Below, one piece after another: positions 16,599-25,517 of a stretch of 43,178 bases of DNA. The position numbers and the translations under genes are program-made. Location: the NCBI RefSeq assembly GCF_002836945.1, contig NZ_NIJM01000036.1, positions 1 to 43,178 of the forward strand, in the 5' to 3' direction. Position 1 is the stretch's first letter. Each line of letters opens with the position of its first letter. The DNA is from Shewanella chilikensis (GTDB lineage: Bacteria; Pseudomonadota; Gammaproteobacteria; Enterobacterales; Shewanellaceae). The notes below the pieces were generated by a model. It saw nothing but the letters and a program-made list of their open reading frames with translations. It was not told the origin of the DNA and did no database searches.

Positions 16599-17060
16599 AG
16601 GGTTCCCTGGATTGAATACTGGTTGAAGAGGATTAGCATAACGACATTTAGGTTATTTGTTAACGGTTGGTGAGGCTACTGGACACAATAGCCTGAGCGA
16701 TGTAACTGGCAAGCTGGGCTTCCAGGGTGTAAAGCTCAGTTGCAGGAAAGCAGAGTCGCATCTGTGAGTCACGTCTTCGAAAGTCAATCGGACAGCAAAG
16801 AGCTTATTTAGCGCTGCTTGAATAATTTTCCGCTGAAATCGGCTTTTTTCAGCAAAAAACGGTTGAATCCCTGTGGCGCTCAGGTAACTTTAATGCCACG
16901 AACACTTAATTCAGGCCTATCAGCACTCGCTGTATCTAATCTTTTGTCTTGATTTGCCGGTTTTATCCCATAATCGGTGACAAGGTCTTTTAACCCGCTT
17001 TGGCGGTATGTGGCATGACGCTGCAGCTCCGTCAAACACAGATGCAAGAATCCGAAAAAG

Positions 17061-18341
17061 ATGAAGCAATTGCGACTGGATCCCATAAGTAGAATGCATG
17101 GGGAGGTCAACATCCCCGGCTCCAAGAGTATTTCCAACCGGGCGTTGCTATTGGCTACCCTGGCCAAGGGCACCACAGAACTGACCAATCTGCTCGACTC
17201 AGATGATATTCGCCACATGTTGGCAGCGCTGAAACAGCTCGGTGTGCAATTTGAGCTTTCCGAAGACAAGAGCCGCTGCAGCCTGCAGGGCCTTGGCGGC
17301 GCAATCAACAGCAACAAGCTGCAAGAGCTGTTTCTCGGTAATGCCGGCACCGCGATGCGGCCCTTGTGCGCCGCGCTGACCCTGGGGAATGGTGAGTTTG
17401 TTCTCATGGGTGAACCCAGAATGGAGGAGAGGCCGATAGGAGATTTGGTCGACAGTCTCAAGGCCTTGGGCGCGGATATTCAATATCTGAAGAATCCCGG
17501 CTTCCCGCCATTAAAAATCAAGGCAACAGGCCTCAGTGGCGGGGATGTGGAAATTGCCGGTAATCTCTCCAGCCAGTTTCTTACCGCGCTCCTGATGGTT
17601 GCGCCGCTGGCAGGTGCCGCTGTCAATATCAAGGTCAAGGGTGAACTGGTTTCCAAGCCCTATATCGATATTACTTTAGCCTTGATGGCGCAATTTGGTG
17701 TCAAGGTTATCAACCACGACTATCAGCGTTTTGAGATCCCATCCGGTCAAAGCTATCTGTCACCAGGCAAGGTATTGGTGGAAGGCGATGCCTCATCGGC
17801 GTCTTATTTCTTGGCCGCTGGCGCCATTGCCGGCGGCGAGGTGAAAGTCACCGGAGTTGGCTGTCTCAGCATTCAGGGCGATGTCAAGTTTGCCGATGCG
17901 CTGGCGGCCATGGGCGCTGAGATTGAATGGGGAGATGACTTTATTATTGCCAGGGGCAGCCAGCTCAAGGGGATAGATATGGACATGAACCATATTCCCG
18001 ACGCGGCAATGACCATAGCCACAGCTGCGGTATTTGCCAAAGGGCCGACCCGCCTCAGCAATATCTACAACTGGCGTATCAAGGAGACTGATCGTCTCAG
18101 CGCCATGGCGACAGAACTGCGTAAAATTGGTGCCGAGGTGGAAGAAGGTGAGGATTATATTCTGGTTAATCCACCACTTACGCCCAAGCATGCCGCTATC
18201 GATACCTATAACGACCACCGCATGGCCATGTGTTTTTCGCTGCTGGCATTTGCCGAATGCGGTGTCACCATCAATGACCCGGATTGCACCTCAAAAACCT
18301 TCCCGGATTACTTCCAACGCTTTGCGGCCTTGGCCGGTTAA
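17061..18341 (+). CDS. aroA: 3-phosphoshikimate 1-carboxyvinyltransferase (EPSP synthase)
   Basis: 426 residues, the usual length. The diagnostic segments are [17 protein letters not shown] at the N-terminus, [15 protein letters not shown] (PEP-binding loop) and YNDHRMAMC near the C-terminus, indicating a class I EPSP synthase. It condenses shikimate 3-phosphate with PEP in the shikimate pathway. The ribosome binding site is weak (GAAAAAG). In many gammaproteobacteria serC and aroA are adjacent; here the aminotransferase gene has come between them on the other strand. Confidence 0.97.
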   Translation: MKQLRLDPISRMHGEVNIPGSKSISNRALLLATLAKGTTELTNLLDSDDIRHMLAALKQLGVQFELSEDKSRCSLQGLGGAINSNKLQELFLGNAGTAMRPLCAALTLGNGEFVLMGEPRMEERPIGDLVDSLKALGADIQYLKNPGFPPLKIKATGLSGGDVEIAGNLSSQFLTALLMVAPLAGAAVNIKVKGELVSKPYIDITLALMAQFGVKVINHDYQRFEIPSGQSYLSPGKVLVEGDASSASYFLAAGAIAGGEVKVTGVGCLSIQGDVKFADALAAMGAEIEWGDDFIIARGSQLKGIDMDMNHIPDAAMTIATAAVFAKGPTRLSNIYNWRIKETDRLSAMATELRKIGAEVEEGEDYILVNPPLTPKHAAIDTYNDHRMAMCFSLLAFAECGVTINDPDCTSKTFPDYFQRFAALAG

Positions 18342-18348
18342 GCGGCTG

Positions 18349-18382
18349 AATTTCGGGCTGTTGATTACTGCAGCCCGAAATT
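18349..18382. repeat. 12-bp perfect inverted repeat after aroA
   Basis: 18349-18360 pairs perfectly with 18371-18382 around a 10-base loop. There is no T-run after it, so it would be an atypical terminator, perhaps a message-stabilising hairpin at the end of aroA. TATAAT (18421-18426) downstream may be the -10 of a cmk promoter, but no good -35 is visible. Confidence 0.55.
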
Positions 18383-18496
18383 GACCTTGAATTCAGCATA
18401 CGGAAAGCATGCAGTTGATATATAATATTGGCCGCTCATTTTCGGTGAACTCATACTGTGTCCTCATGGAAGATGATAATTACTGCGGAGGAATTT

Positions 18497-19192
18497 ATGT
18501 CTGAACGGGCGCCTGTTGTCACAATTGACGGCCCAAGCGGTGCGGGAAAAGGCACTATAAGTCAGTTGCTTGCCAACAAACTTGGATGGAAACTGCTCGA
18601 CAGTGGTGCCATATATCGAGTGCTGGCACTTGCCGCTATTCACCACGACGTGGAACTGGATAACGAAGAAGCCATCACCCTGTTGGCCGCACACCTGGAT
18701 GTACAGTTTCTGGCGGGAGCCGGAAATGAAGCCATAAAAGTAGTGCTGGAAGGCGAAGATGTCAGCCATGCCATTCGCACTCAAGAATGTTCTGACGCAG
18801 CCTCAAGAGTGGCGGCGTTTCCCCGGGTGAGAGAAGCCTTACTCAGAAGGCAGCGCGCTTTCAGAGTTGCCCCCGGGCTTATAGCCGATGGCCGGGATAT
18901 GGGAACCGTTGTTTTCCCGCATGCACCGGTTAAATTGTTTTTGACAGCCTCGGCTGAAGAAAGGGCCCAGCGGCGCTATAATCAGTTGCAGGACAAGGGC
19001 TTCGATGTTAATATCGAGCGTCTTTTAACCGAGATCCAGGAAAGAGATCACCGGGATATGAATCGCGCCGTTGCGCCTTTGGTGCCCGCAGAAGATGCCC
19101 TGGTGATAGACACTACTGGACTCGGAATTGATACTGTGCTGGAGCTGGCGCTCAGGCACATAGTCGACAAGTTATCTGACGTCAGTCTCTGA
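18497..19192 (+). CDS. cmk: Cytidylate kinase
   Basis: 231 residues from the ATG at 18497, preceded by GGAGGA; the longer frame starting at 18458 adds 13 residues that lack family support. The P-loop GPSGAGKGT is at residues 12-20, followed by LDSGAIYR (nucleotide-binding) and [14 protein letters not shown], all typical of bacterial CMP kinase. It phosphorylates CMP and dCMP, recycling them for nucleotide synthesis. It precedes rpsA by 99 bases, the conserved cmk-rpsA pairing, so rpsA may be partly cotranscribed. Confidence 0.97.
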   Translation: MSERAPVVTIDGPSGAGKGTISQLLANKLGWKLLDSGAIYRVLALAAIHHDVELDNEEAITLLAAHLDVQFLAGAGNEAIKVVLEGEDVSHAIRTQECSDAASRVAAFPRVREALLRRQRAFRVAPGLIADGRDMGTVVFPHAPVKLFLTASAEERAQRRYNQLQDKGFDVNIERLLTEIQERDHRDMNRAVAPLVPAEDALVIDTTGLGIDTVLELALRHIVDKLSDVSL

Positions 19193-19210
19193 GACTGGCG
19201 GGGTAGGCAT

Positions 19211-19268
19211 TCGCCACAGGGAAGAGGCGAGTTATTTTACTGACTCCACGTTCAGGATAGATACGTGG
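19211..19268 (+). promoter_or_regulatory. rpsA leader hairpins, probable S1 autoregulatory site
   Basis: Two hairpins precede rpsA: TCGCC/GGCGA (19211-19215 with 19226-19230) with loop ACAGGGAAGA, and CCACGT/ACGTGG (19246-19251 with 19263-19268) with loop TCAGGATAGAT. Each loop carries a GGA-type purine motif, and an A/T-rich single-stranded stretch without a good Shine-Dalgarno leads to the ATG at 19292. In E. coli, rpsA has the same architecture: hairpins with loop GGA motifs stand in for a Shine-Dalgarno and allow S1 to repress its own translation. Confidence 0.6.
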
Positions 19269-19291
19269 TTTATTACTTAAAGTTAATTAAC

Positions 19292-20959
19292 ATGACTGAA
19301 TCTTTTGCTGATCTGTTTGAACAATCCCTTCAACAACTGGAATTCCGCCCAGGTTCTATCGTTCGTGGTACTGTAGTTGCCATCGAAAACGGTATGGTAC
19401 TGGTTGACGCCGGTCTGAAATCTGAGAGCCCAATCCCAGCTGAGCAATTCAAAAACGCTCAAGGTGAACTGGAAATCGCCGTTGGCGACCAAGTTGACGT
19501 TGCGCTGGATAGCGTTGAAGACGGTTTCGGTGAGACTCAACTGTCTCGCGAGAAGGCCAAGCGCCACGAAGCCTGGATCGTTCTGGAAAAAGCTTACGAA
19601 GATGCTGAAACTGTAATCGGTGTCATCAACGGCAAGGTTAAAGGCGGTTTCACCGTTGAGCTGAACGGTATCCGTGCGTTCCTGCCTGGTTCTCTGGTTG
19701 ACGTTCGCCCAGTACGCGATACTGCTCACCTGGAAAACAAAGAACTGGAATTCAAAGTTATCAAGCTGGACCAGAAGCGCAACAACGTTGTTGTTTCTCG
19801 TCGTGCTGTTATCGAATCTGAAAGCAGCGCTGAGCGTGATGCTCTGCTGGAAAATCTGCAAGAAGGTCAAGCAGTTAAAGGTATCGTTAAGAACCTGACT
19901 GACTACGGTGCATTCGTAGATCTGGGCGGTGTTGACGGCCTGCTGCACATCACCGACATGGCTTGGAAGCGTGTTAAGCACCCATCCGAGATCGTGAATG
20001 TTGGTGACGAAATCAACGTCAAAGTACTGAAGTACGATCGCGAGCGCACTCGTGTATCTCTGGGTCTGAAGCAACTGGGTGAAGACCCATGGCTGGAAAT
20101 CAGCAAGCGCTACCCAGAAAACACTCGTCTGACTGGTCGCGTAACCAACCTGACTGACTACGGCTGCTTCGTTGAAATCGAAGAAGGCGTTGAAGGTCTG
20201 GTACACGTTTCTGAAATGGATTGGACCAACAAGAACATCCACCCATCCAAGGTTGTTAACCTGGGTGATGAAGTTGAAGTTCTGGTTCTGGACATCGATG
20301 AAGAGCGTCGTCGTATTTCTCTGGGTCTCAAGCAGTGCAAGACCAACCCATGGGAAGACTTCGCTAACCGTTATGCCAAGGGCGACAAAGTTACCGGTAA
20401 GATCAAGTCTATCACTGACTTCGGTATCTTTATCGGTCTGGACGGCGGTATCGACGGTCTGGTTCACCTGTCTGACATCTCTTGGAACGGTAGCGGCGAA
20501 GACGCTGTTGGCGAGTACAAGAAAGGCGACGAAATCACTGCAGTGGTTCTGTCTGTTGATCCAGAGCGTGAGCGTATCAGCCTGGGTGTTAAGCAGACTG
20601 AAGACGATCCATTCAACGCTTACCTGGCCGACAAGAAGAAAGGTACTATCGTAGTTGGTACTGTTACTGCTGTTGACGCCAAAGGTGTGACTGTTGAGTT
20701 GGCTGACACTGTTGAAGGTTACATCCGTGTATCTGACATCAGCCGTGACCGTGTTGAAGATGCATCAAGCGTCTACAATGTAGGTGACAGCGTTGAAGCC
20801 AAGTTCATGGGCGTAGATCGCAAGAACCGTGCAATCAGCCTGTCTGTACGTGCTAAAGACGAAGCTGAAGAAAAAGAAGTGATGGCTAACCTGAACAAGC
20901 AGGACGACGCTATCATGACTAATGCAATGGCTGAAGCGTTTAAAGCAGCTCGTAAGTAA
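19292..20959 (+). CDS. rpsA: 30S ribosomal protein S1
   Basis: 555 residues from the ATG at 19292 ([13 protein letters not shown], the E. coli-like start); the frame opening at 19265 lies in the leader. Six S1 OB-fold repeats can be followed, for example [37 protein letters not shown] and [20 protein letters not shown]1 binds mRNA on the 30S subunit and assists initiation on messages with weak ribosome binding sites. Codon use is extremely biased (CTG, GTT, GAA, AAC, TAC), far more than the neighbours, as expected for a highly expressed gene. Confidence 0.98.
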   Translation: MTESFADLFEQSLQQLEFRPGSIVRGTVVAIENGMVLVDAGLKSESPIPAEQFKNAQGELEIAVGDQVDVALDSVEDGFGETQLSREKAKRHEAWIVLEKAYEDAETVIGVINGKVKGGFTVELNGIRAFLPGSLVDVRPVRDTAHLENKELEFKVIKLDQKRNNVVVSRRAVIESESSAERDALLENLQEGQAVKGIVKNLTDYGAFVDLGGVDGLLHITDMAWKRVKHPSEIVNVGDEINVKVLKYDRERTRVSLGLKQLGEDPWLEISKRYPENTRLTGRVTNLTDYGCFVEIEEGVEGLVHVSEMDWTNKNIHPSKVVNLGDEVEVLVLDIDEERRRISLGLKQCKTNPWEDFANRYAKGDKVTGKIKSITDFGIFIGLDGGIDGLVHLSDISWNGSGEDAVGEYKKGDEITAVVLSVDPERERISLGVKQTEDDPFNAYLADKKKGTIVVGTVTAVDAKGVTVELADTVEGYIRVSDISRDRVEDASSVYNVGDSVEAKFMGVDRKNRAISLSVRAKDEAEEKEVMANLNKQDDAIMTNAMAEAFKAARK

Positions 20960-20970
20960 GTGCCTGTAGT

Positions 20971-20990
20971 ACAGGGGGCTAGCCCCCTGT
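20971..20990. repeat. Perfect palindrome between rpsA and ihfB
   Basis: ACAGGGGG and CCCCCTGT face each other around CTAG (20971-20990), a strong GC hairpin without a following T-run. It may stabilise the rpsA 3' end while allowing readthrough to ihfB, whose start is 40 bases on. Confidence 0.6.
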
Positions 20991-21029
20991 TAGGTGACTG
21001 TGTTTGGCTTGATAATAGGGGTAGCTAGG

Positions 21030-21317
21030 ATGACTAAATCCGAACTGATCGAAAAACTCGCCAGTGGGCAGTCGCAACTGTCGGCGAAAGAAGTAGAAGG
21101 CGCCATCAAAGAGATGTTGGAGCAAATGGCTAAAACATTGGAAAGCGGTGACCGCATAGAGATCCGTGGCTTTGGCAGCTTTTCACTTCACTATCGTGCA
21201 CCTCGCACTGGTCGTAATCCCAAGACGGGAACATCAGTCGAGTTGGATGGCAAGTACGTCCCGCACTTTAAGCCAGGCAAAGAACTGCGCGAACGCGTTG
21301 ACGCTTATAACCGTTAA
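21030..21317 (+). CDS. ihfB: Integration host factor subunit beta
   Basis: 95 residues from the ATG at 21030, with TAGG just upstream; the open frame from 20994 is 12 residues longer without family support. The DNA-bending arm GRNPKTG (with the Pro that intercalates DNA) and [15 protein letters not shown] identify [16 protein letters not shown] and position after rpsA fit the beta subunit. IHF bends DNA in replication, recombination and transcription. A terminator follows at 21331. Confidence 0.97.
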   Translation: MTKSELIEKLASGQSQLSAKEVEGAIKEMLEQMAKTLESGDRIEIRGFGSFSLHYRAPRTGRNPKTGTSVELDGKYVPHFKPGKELRERVDAYNR

Positions 21318-21330
21318 TCGCTGTTGTATT

Positions 21331-21356
21331 AAAAGCCTCCGAAAGGGGGCTTTTTT
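21331..21356 (+). terminator. Rho-independent terminator after ihfB
   Basis: GCCTCC pairs with GGGGGC (one G-T wobble) around a GAAA loop, with A-rich sequence before and six T after. Confidence 0.88.
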
Positions 21357-21439
21357 ATGCCCGGAGCTTGGCTAAAGCTGGTCAGCTCAGTCAATTTACT
21401 GGATAATCAGAACATTGAAACGCGTTTATGGAGTGCAAC

Positions 21440-21709
21440 GTGAAGTCATTTGTCGCAACCGTACTGGTGGCAATGTTGTTTGTAGTGGCACTGGTATTTG
21501 GCTCTCGCAATGAACAGCTGGTCACCATCAGTTATTTTGTGGCTCAGGGAGAGTTCCGCTTGCCTGTGGTGTTGGCCGTCGTATTTCTGGCGGGATTTAT
21601 CCTCAGTTGGGTCATTGCTTTCTACTACATTATGAAGTTGAAATTGTCATTGCGTAATGCCCGTAAAAAGATCCAGACATTAACGCAGCAGCAGGGGCAA
21701 GACGCCTAG
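21440..21709 (+). CDS. lapA: Lipopolysaccharide assembly protein A (DUF1049)
   Basis: 89 residues if it starts at the GTG at 21440, which has GGAG six bases upstream and gives the family-like start MKSF; an ATG at 21428 in the same frame lacks a ribosome binding site. There are two transmembrane helices (about 4-22 and 38-62), between which lie GSRNEQLVTISYFVAQGEFR, then a basic coiled tail (LRNARKKIQTL). LapA partners LapB in controlling LpxC degradation and LPS synthesis. It is separated from lapB by one base, so the pair is cotranscribed. Confidence 0.9.
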   Translation: MKSFVATVLVAMLFVVALVFGSRNEQLVTISYFVAQGEFRLPVVLAVVFLAGFILSWVIAFYYIMKLKLSLRNARKKIQTLTQQQGQDA

Positions 21710-21710
21710 T

Positions 21711-22871
21711 ATGCTCGAACTTCTCTTTCTGTTGCTGCCTATTGCTGCGGCTTACGGTTGGTACATGGGCCGCCGCAGTTTGAAGCAGAAACAGAATTCA
21801 GCGCAAAAGAAACTGAGCCGAGACTACTTCACCGGACTCAACTTTCTGCTCTCCAATGAGTCGGACAAGGCTGTTGATCTCTTTATCAGCATGTTGGATG
21901 TCGATGATGAAACCATAGACACTCACCTGTCGCTGGGTTCCTTGTTTCGCAAACGGGGGGAGGTGGACAGATCCATTAGAATTCACCAAAACTTGATAGC
22001 CCGTCCCAATCTCGCGACTGAACAAAGAGACATGGCGATGATGGAGCTCGGTAAGGACTATATGGCCGCCGGGTTCTACGATAGAGCTGAGGAGATTTTC
22101 CTTAACCTGGTCAGTCAGGACGATCACAGCGAAGAAGCGGAAACCCAACTGATCTCTATTTACCAAATCACCAAAGATTGGCAAAAGGCGATAGATATCA
22201 CCAAGCGCTTGCCCCGAAAAAGCCAACAAGGGCTTAAACCTGTTATCGCTCATTTCTATTGTCAATTGGCCGAAGAAGCCGGCGAAGAAGCGGGTAAACT
22301 CAAGGGCTTTCAAGCAGCGCTTAAGCAAGACCCTCAATGTGGCCGCGCCTTGTTGTCACTGGCCAACGCTTACCTCGACGCAGGGCAGTTACCTCAGGCC
22401 AAGCAGATGCTTAATCAACTGATTGACGCCGATGCCGAACTTTTTGCCGATGCTCTCGCCTGTACCCGACAGCTCTATCAAGAGCTCAACGATATCGACG
22501 GTTATCGCGAGTTGTTGGCTCATGCGATAGATAAAGGCGCGGGTGCCTCAGTTGTGGTGGCATTGGCACAACGTATGATTGAAGACGGCGACATCAAAGG
22601 CGCCGAAGACATGGTGATGCAAGCTCTCTATCGCCACCCCACCATGCGGGGATTCCAGCACTTGATGCAGATGCATATCAAACAGGCTGAGCAGGGCCAG
22701 GCACGAGATAGCCTGGCGATGCTGGAAAAACTGGTAGAGCAACAAATTAGATTCCGTCCAAGTTACCGCTGCCGGGAGTGTGGTTTCCCGGCACATACCT
22801 TGTATTGGCACTGCCCATCCTGCAAGAGTTGGGGCAGTATTAAACGGGTTCGCGGTTTGGACGGCGAATAA
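21711..22871 (+). CDS. lapB: Lipopolysaccharide assembly protein B (TPR, rubredoxin-type metal binding)
   Basis: 386 residues. An N-terminal membrane anchor (LELLFLLLPIAAAYGWYMG) ends in RRSLKQKQ, followed by about nine TPR-like helical repeats and a C-terminal rubredoxin-type domain with paired cysteines (CRECG near 354 and CPSCKSWG near 370) for a metal. LapB (YciM) links LPS synthesis to FtsH-dependent turnover of LpxC. One base separates it from lapA and 21 bases from pyrF. Confidence 0.96.
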   Translation: MLELLFLLLPIAAAYGWYMGRRSLKQKQNSAQKKLSRDYFTGLNFLLSNESDKAVDLFISMLDVDDETIDTHLSLGSLFRKRGEVDRSIRIHQNLIARPNLATEQRDMAMMELGKDYMAAGFYDRAEEIFLNLVSQDDHSEEAETQLISIYQITKDWQKAIDITKRLPRKSQQGLKPVIAHFYCQLAEEAGEEAGKLKGFQAALKQDPQCGRALLSLANAYLDAGQLPQAKQMLNQLIDADAELFADALACTRQLYQELNDIDGYRELLAHAIDKGAGASVVVALAQRMIEDGDIKGAEDMVMQALYRHPTMRGFQHLMQMHIKQAEQGQARDSLAMLEKLVEQQIRFRPSYRCRECGFPAHTLYWHCPSCKSWGSIKRVRGLDGE

Positions 22872-22892
22872 CCCTCAGATAACGGAGTAAAA

Positions 22893-23588
22893 ATGACAGA
22901 GACACCTATTGTGGTCGCCTTGGACTTTGATAATAAATTCAAAGCATTGCAACTTATTGATAAGTTGGATCCGTCTATGTGTCGCCTTAAGGTAGGCAAA
23001 GAGATGTTTACCCTGTTCGGGCCTCAACTGGTGAAAGAGATCCATGACCGAGGGTTTGATCTGTTTCTGGATCTGAAGTTCCACGACATTCCCAACACAG
23101 TGGCCAAGGCGGTTGCTGCCGCCGCCGAAATGGGGGTGTGGATGGTGAATGTCCACGCCAGTGGCGGTCTCGCTATGATGGAAGCCGCCCGCCGGGCCTT
23201 ATTACCTTACGGGGATAATGCCCCCTTGCTGATTGCCGTTACTGTGTTGACTTCAATGAGCGACGATGAGCTCAAGCTTATTGGTGTTGAAGGTAGCGCC
23301 GAAGATCAGGTTCGCAGGCTGGCGCGCCTGGCGCAAAAAGCCGGTCTCGACGGTGTGGTCTGCTCGGCCCGTGAGTCCAGTATGCTCAAGGCCGAACTTG
23401 GCGCCGATTTTAAACTGGTGACTCCGGGCATTCGTCCGGCGGGCAGTGATGCTGGCGATCAGAAACGCATCATGACCCCGGCCGAAGCTATGGCGGCGGG
23501 CTCAGATTATCTGGTTATAGGTCGCCCCATTACTCAAGCGGCCGATCCTTTGGCAACACTGCAAGCGATACATCAATCGCTGGCATAA
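22893..23588 (+). CDS. pyrF: Orotidine 5'-phosphate decarboxylase
   Basis: 231 residues with GGAG upstream. The Lys/Asp catalytic array is visible in [12 protein letters not shown], with VALDFD near the start and [14 protein letters not shown] as the phosphate-gripping loop. PyrF performs the last step of UMP synthesis. It follows lapA-lapB, the order seen in many enterics and Shewanella. Confidence 0.98.
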   Translation: MTETPIVVALDFDNKFKALQLIDKLDPSMCRLKVGKEMFTLFGPQLVKEIHDRGFDLFLDLKFHDIPNTVAKAVAAAAEMGVWMVNVHASGGLAMMEAARRALLPYGDNAPLLIAVTVLTSMSDDELKLIGVEGSAEDQVRRLARLAQKAGLDGVVCSARESSMLKAELGADFKLVTPGIRPAGSDAGDQKRIMTPAEAMAAGSDYLVIGRPITQAADPLATLQAIHQSLA

Positions 23589-23659
23589 ACTTGTGACATA
23601 CCGGCAACTCGCAGTATGGACCGGAATAACGAATGATCAGTGGATAGGAGAGAAGCTCA

Positions 23660-24478
23660 ATGTTCGATTATCAGGGTAAGTATGTAGTGGTCGTCGGGGG
23701 TACCAGCGGCATTAACCTCTGTATCGCCAAGGCGTTCGCGGTTGCCGGTGCCCATGTGGCGGTTGCCAGCCGTAACCCGGAAAAAGTGGCAGCCGCAGTG
23801 GCGTTATTGAATGAAGCCAATCCACAAGGTCAACATCTGGGCCTGAGCTTCGATGTCAGGGATTTACCGGCACTCGAGCAAGGCTTTACCGTCTTGGCCC
23901 AGAGTTTCCCGCATATCGATGTGCTTGTCAGTGGCGCAGCCGGCAATTTCCCCGCCAGTGCCGCCAAGCTCAGTGCCAACGGTTTTAAATCTGTCATGGA
24001 TATCGATTTGCTGGGCAGTTTTCAGGTGTTGAAGCAAGCCTATCCTATGCTTAAGCGCCCTGGCGCCAGCATTATTCAAATTTCGGCGCCGCAGGCGTAT
24101 ATTGCCATGCCGATGCAGATCCACGTTTGCGCCGCCAAGGCGGGCGTTGATATGTTGACCCGCACCCTGGCTTTGGAATGGGGGCCAGAGGGTATTCGGA
24201 TAAACTCCCTGGTTCCCGGGCCGATTGCCGGTACCGAAGGGTTCAATCGTTTGGCGCCGTCGGCGCAATTGCAGCAACAGGTGGCCGAAAGTGTACCGTT
24301 AAAACGCAATGGTGAGGGGGAAGACTTGGCCAATGCCGCACTCTTTATCGCCTCGCCAATGGCTTCTTATATTACTGGAACCGTATTGCCGGTTGACGGC
24401 GGTTGGTCGCTTGGCGGTGCTAGTGCGGCTATGAGTCAGCTCGGAGCACTGGCAGCAAAGCAAGAATCAAGTAAGTAG
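23660..24478 (+). CDS. SDR-family oxidoreductase, 2,4-dienoyl-CoA reductase (DECR2)-like
   Basis: 272 residues; GGAG lies upstream. The N-terminal NADP-binding motif is GGTSGI, with a basic residue after the second strand (ASRNPEK) favouring NADPH. The usual catalytic Tyr of YxxxK is absent: the segment reads QIHVCAAKAGVD, with Val four residues before the Lys. This pattern, together with EWGPEGIRINSLVPGPI and GTEG, resembles peroxisomal 2,4-dienoyl-CoA reductases, which lack that Tyr and reduce polyunsaturated acyl-CoAs. A role in unsaturated fatty acid beta-oxidation is inferred. It has a 71-base gap from pyrF and 18 bases to the next gene. Confidence 0.75.
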   Translation: MFDYQGKYVVVVGGTSGINLCIAKAFAVAGAHVAVASRNPEKVAAAVALLNEANPQGQHLGLSFDVRDLPALEQGFTVLAQSFPHIDVLVSGAAGNFPASAAKLSANGFKSVMDIDLLGSFQVLKQAYPMLKRPGASIIQISAPQAYIAMPMQIHVCAAKAGVDMLTRTLALEWGPEGIRINSLVPGPIAGTEGFNRLAPSAQLQQQVAESVPLKRNGEGEDLANAALFIASPMASYITGTVLPVDGGWSLGGASAAMSQLGALAAKQESSK

Positions 24479-24496
24479 CAAGAGAGAGATTATAAA

Positions 24497-25042
24497 ATGG
24501 CAAACGCATTACAGGAACAGTTGCTCAAGGCGGGTCTCGCCAGCAAGCAAAAAGTTCGCGATGTCAAAACCCAGAAGAAACGTAACCGTAAGTCCAATAT
24601 CGATGACGGCTCAGCCGAGCTGAAAGCGCAAATTGCTCAGCAGAAAAAGCAGCAGGCAGAAAAGGACAAGGCGCTCAACGAACAACGCTTTGCCGAGGCC
24701 ACAGAGAAAGGTTTGGTTCGTGGTCTGGTCACCGAAGTTAAGCAAAATGCGGTGGCGCTGCCGAAAGATGGCGAGATAAAGTTCAACTATACCTTAGAGA
24801 ACAAGATATACCCTTTGTATATCAATGAGAAACTCCAGAATCAGCTACTTGGTGGCCGCTTGGGGATAGTGCGAATTGAGCAAAGCAGCTATCTGGTGCC
24901 TCATAAACTTGCCGAGCGGGTTAATCTGTTGGTGCCGGCCTGGTGTGGCTATTTGTGGCAGGCCGAGAACAACGCCGCGCAAGTTACGGACGAAGATGAT
25001 CCTTACGCAGATTATGTTATTCCGGACGATCTTATGTGGTAG
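24497..25042 (+). CDS. yaiL: DUF2058 (YaiL) family protein
   Basis: 181 residues. It starts ANALQEQLLKAGLAS and ends DEDDPYADYVIPDDLMW, both diagnostic of the YaiL family. In between is a charged helical stretch rich in Lys, Gln and Glu (about 18-75, probable coiled coil) and a small strand-rich domain. The family is described as nucleoprotein/polynucleotide-associated but has no established activity. It lies 18 bases after the SDR gene, so the two may be cotranscribed. Confidence 0.88.
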   Translation: MANALQEQLLKAGLASKQKVRDVKTQKKRNRKSNIDDGSAELKAQIAQQKKQQAEKDKALNEQRFAEATEKGLVRGLVTEVKQNAVALPKDGEIKFNYTLENKIYPLYINEKLQNQLLGGRLGIVRIEQSSYLVPHKLAERVNLLVPAWCGYLWQAENNAAQVTDEDDPYADYVIPDDLMW

Positions 25043-25045
25043 CTC

Positions 25046-25246
25046 TCAGTAGAGTTGTTCGTCATCGCCATCGACGTACAGTTCTATCATATGCCTCTGG
25101 TCATTGATGTGCAGCCTCATGTGGATGGGGTTGCAGCATACCCGACAATCATTGTAAAACTCCTGATCGCCGCCGCTGGCATCGAGTTCTACTTTTTGAT
25201 GGTGGCCACAATGGGGGCAACAAATGGTTTGACTTTTGAGTTGCAT
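25046..25246 (-). CDS. CPXCG-motif cysteine-rich protein
   Basis: 66 residues. CCPHCGHHQKVELDASGG followed by DCRVCCNPIHMRL matches the small CPXCG family, in which two CxxC pairs probably hold a zinc ion in a ribbon. Function unknown. It converges on the DUF2058 gene with only three bases between them. It was possibly transcribed from the thrS-side gap (25247-25517). Confidence 0.82.
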   Translation of the reverse strand: MQLKSQTICCPHCGHHQKVELDASGGDQEFYNDCRVCCNPIHMRLHINDQRHMIELYVDGDDEQLY

Positions 25247-25363
25247 AGTTTCCTCCTCTGCCGTCTAGCGCCATGCCTTTGGACGATAGAACCCAAGCCT
25301 GCAACATACAGTAAGTATAGCCCCGGCTTGTGAGCCAAAGCTTATTCATTGAACGTTTTTGGG

Positions 25364-25393
25364 TTGCGTGGGCCGGGTCTTATCCCGTAAAAT
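25364..25393 (+). promoter_or_regulatory. Candidate thrS promoter
   Basis: TTGCGT (25364-25369) and TAAAAT (25388-25393) with an 18-bp spacer; transcription would start near 25400 and give a leader of roughly 118 bases containing the structured operator described next. Confidence 0.4.
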
Positions 25394-25409
25394 TACCAGT
25401 CTGCCCGGC

Positions 25410-25498
25410 GGAGACCTTAAGGCTCCTGTACTGCCTTAACCCAAGGGCTAACATACATTTTTATCATTGATAGCCAAGTGGCCCTACGTGTGGGTCAC
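25410..25498 (+). promoter_or_regulatory. thrS translational operator with tRNA-Thr anticodon mimic
   Basis: The hairpin GTGGCCC/GGGTCAC (25478-25484 with 25492-25498, one G-T wobble) closes a seven-base loop UACGUGU whose central three bases are CGU, the anticodon of a tRNA-Thr. It lies about 30 bases before the ATG. Upstream are a long-range pairing GGCTA/TAGCC (25446-25450 with 25471-25475) and another hairpin (25410-25426). In E. coli, ThrRS binds an anticodon-like CGU loop at this place in its own mRNA and blocks ribosome binding; this leader has the same plan. Confidence 0.72.
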
Positions 25499-25517
25499 CA
25501 CTGGACAAGGAATTTTC

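Noticed and set aside
16880..17461. 193-codon open frame antisense across the aroA start
   Set aside because: Overlaps the conserved aroA N-terminus; Ser/Leu/Arg-rich, no family.
19283..20467. 394-codon open frame antisense to rpsA
   Set aside because: An effect of extreme codon bias in rpsA; the composition (Asn, Gln, Phe, Val) is not protein-like, and it lacks a ribosome binding site.
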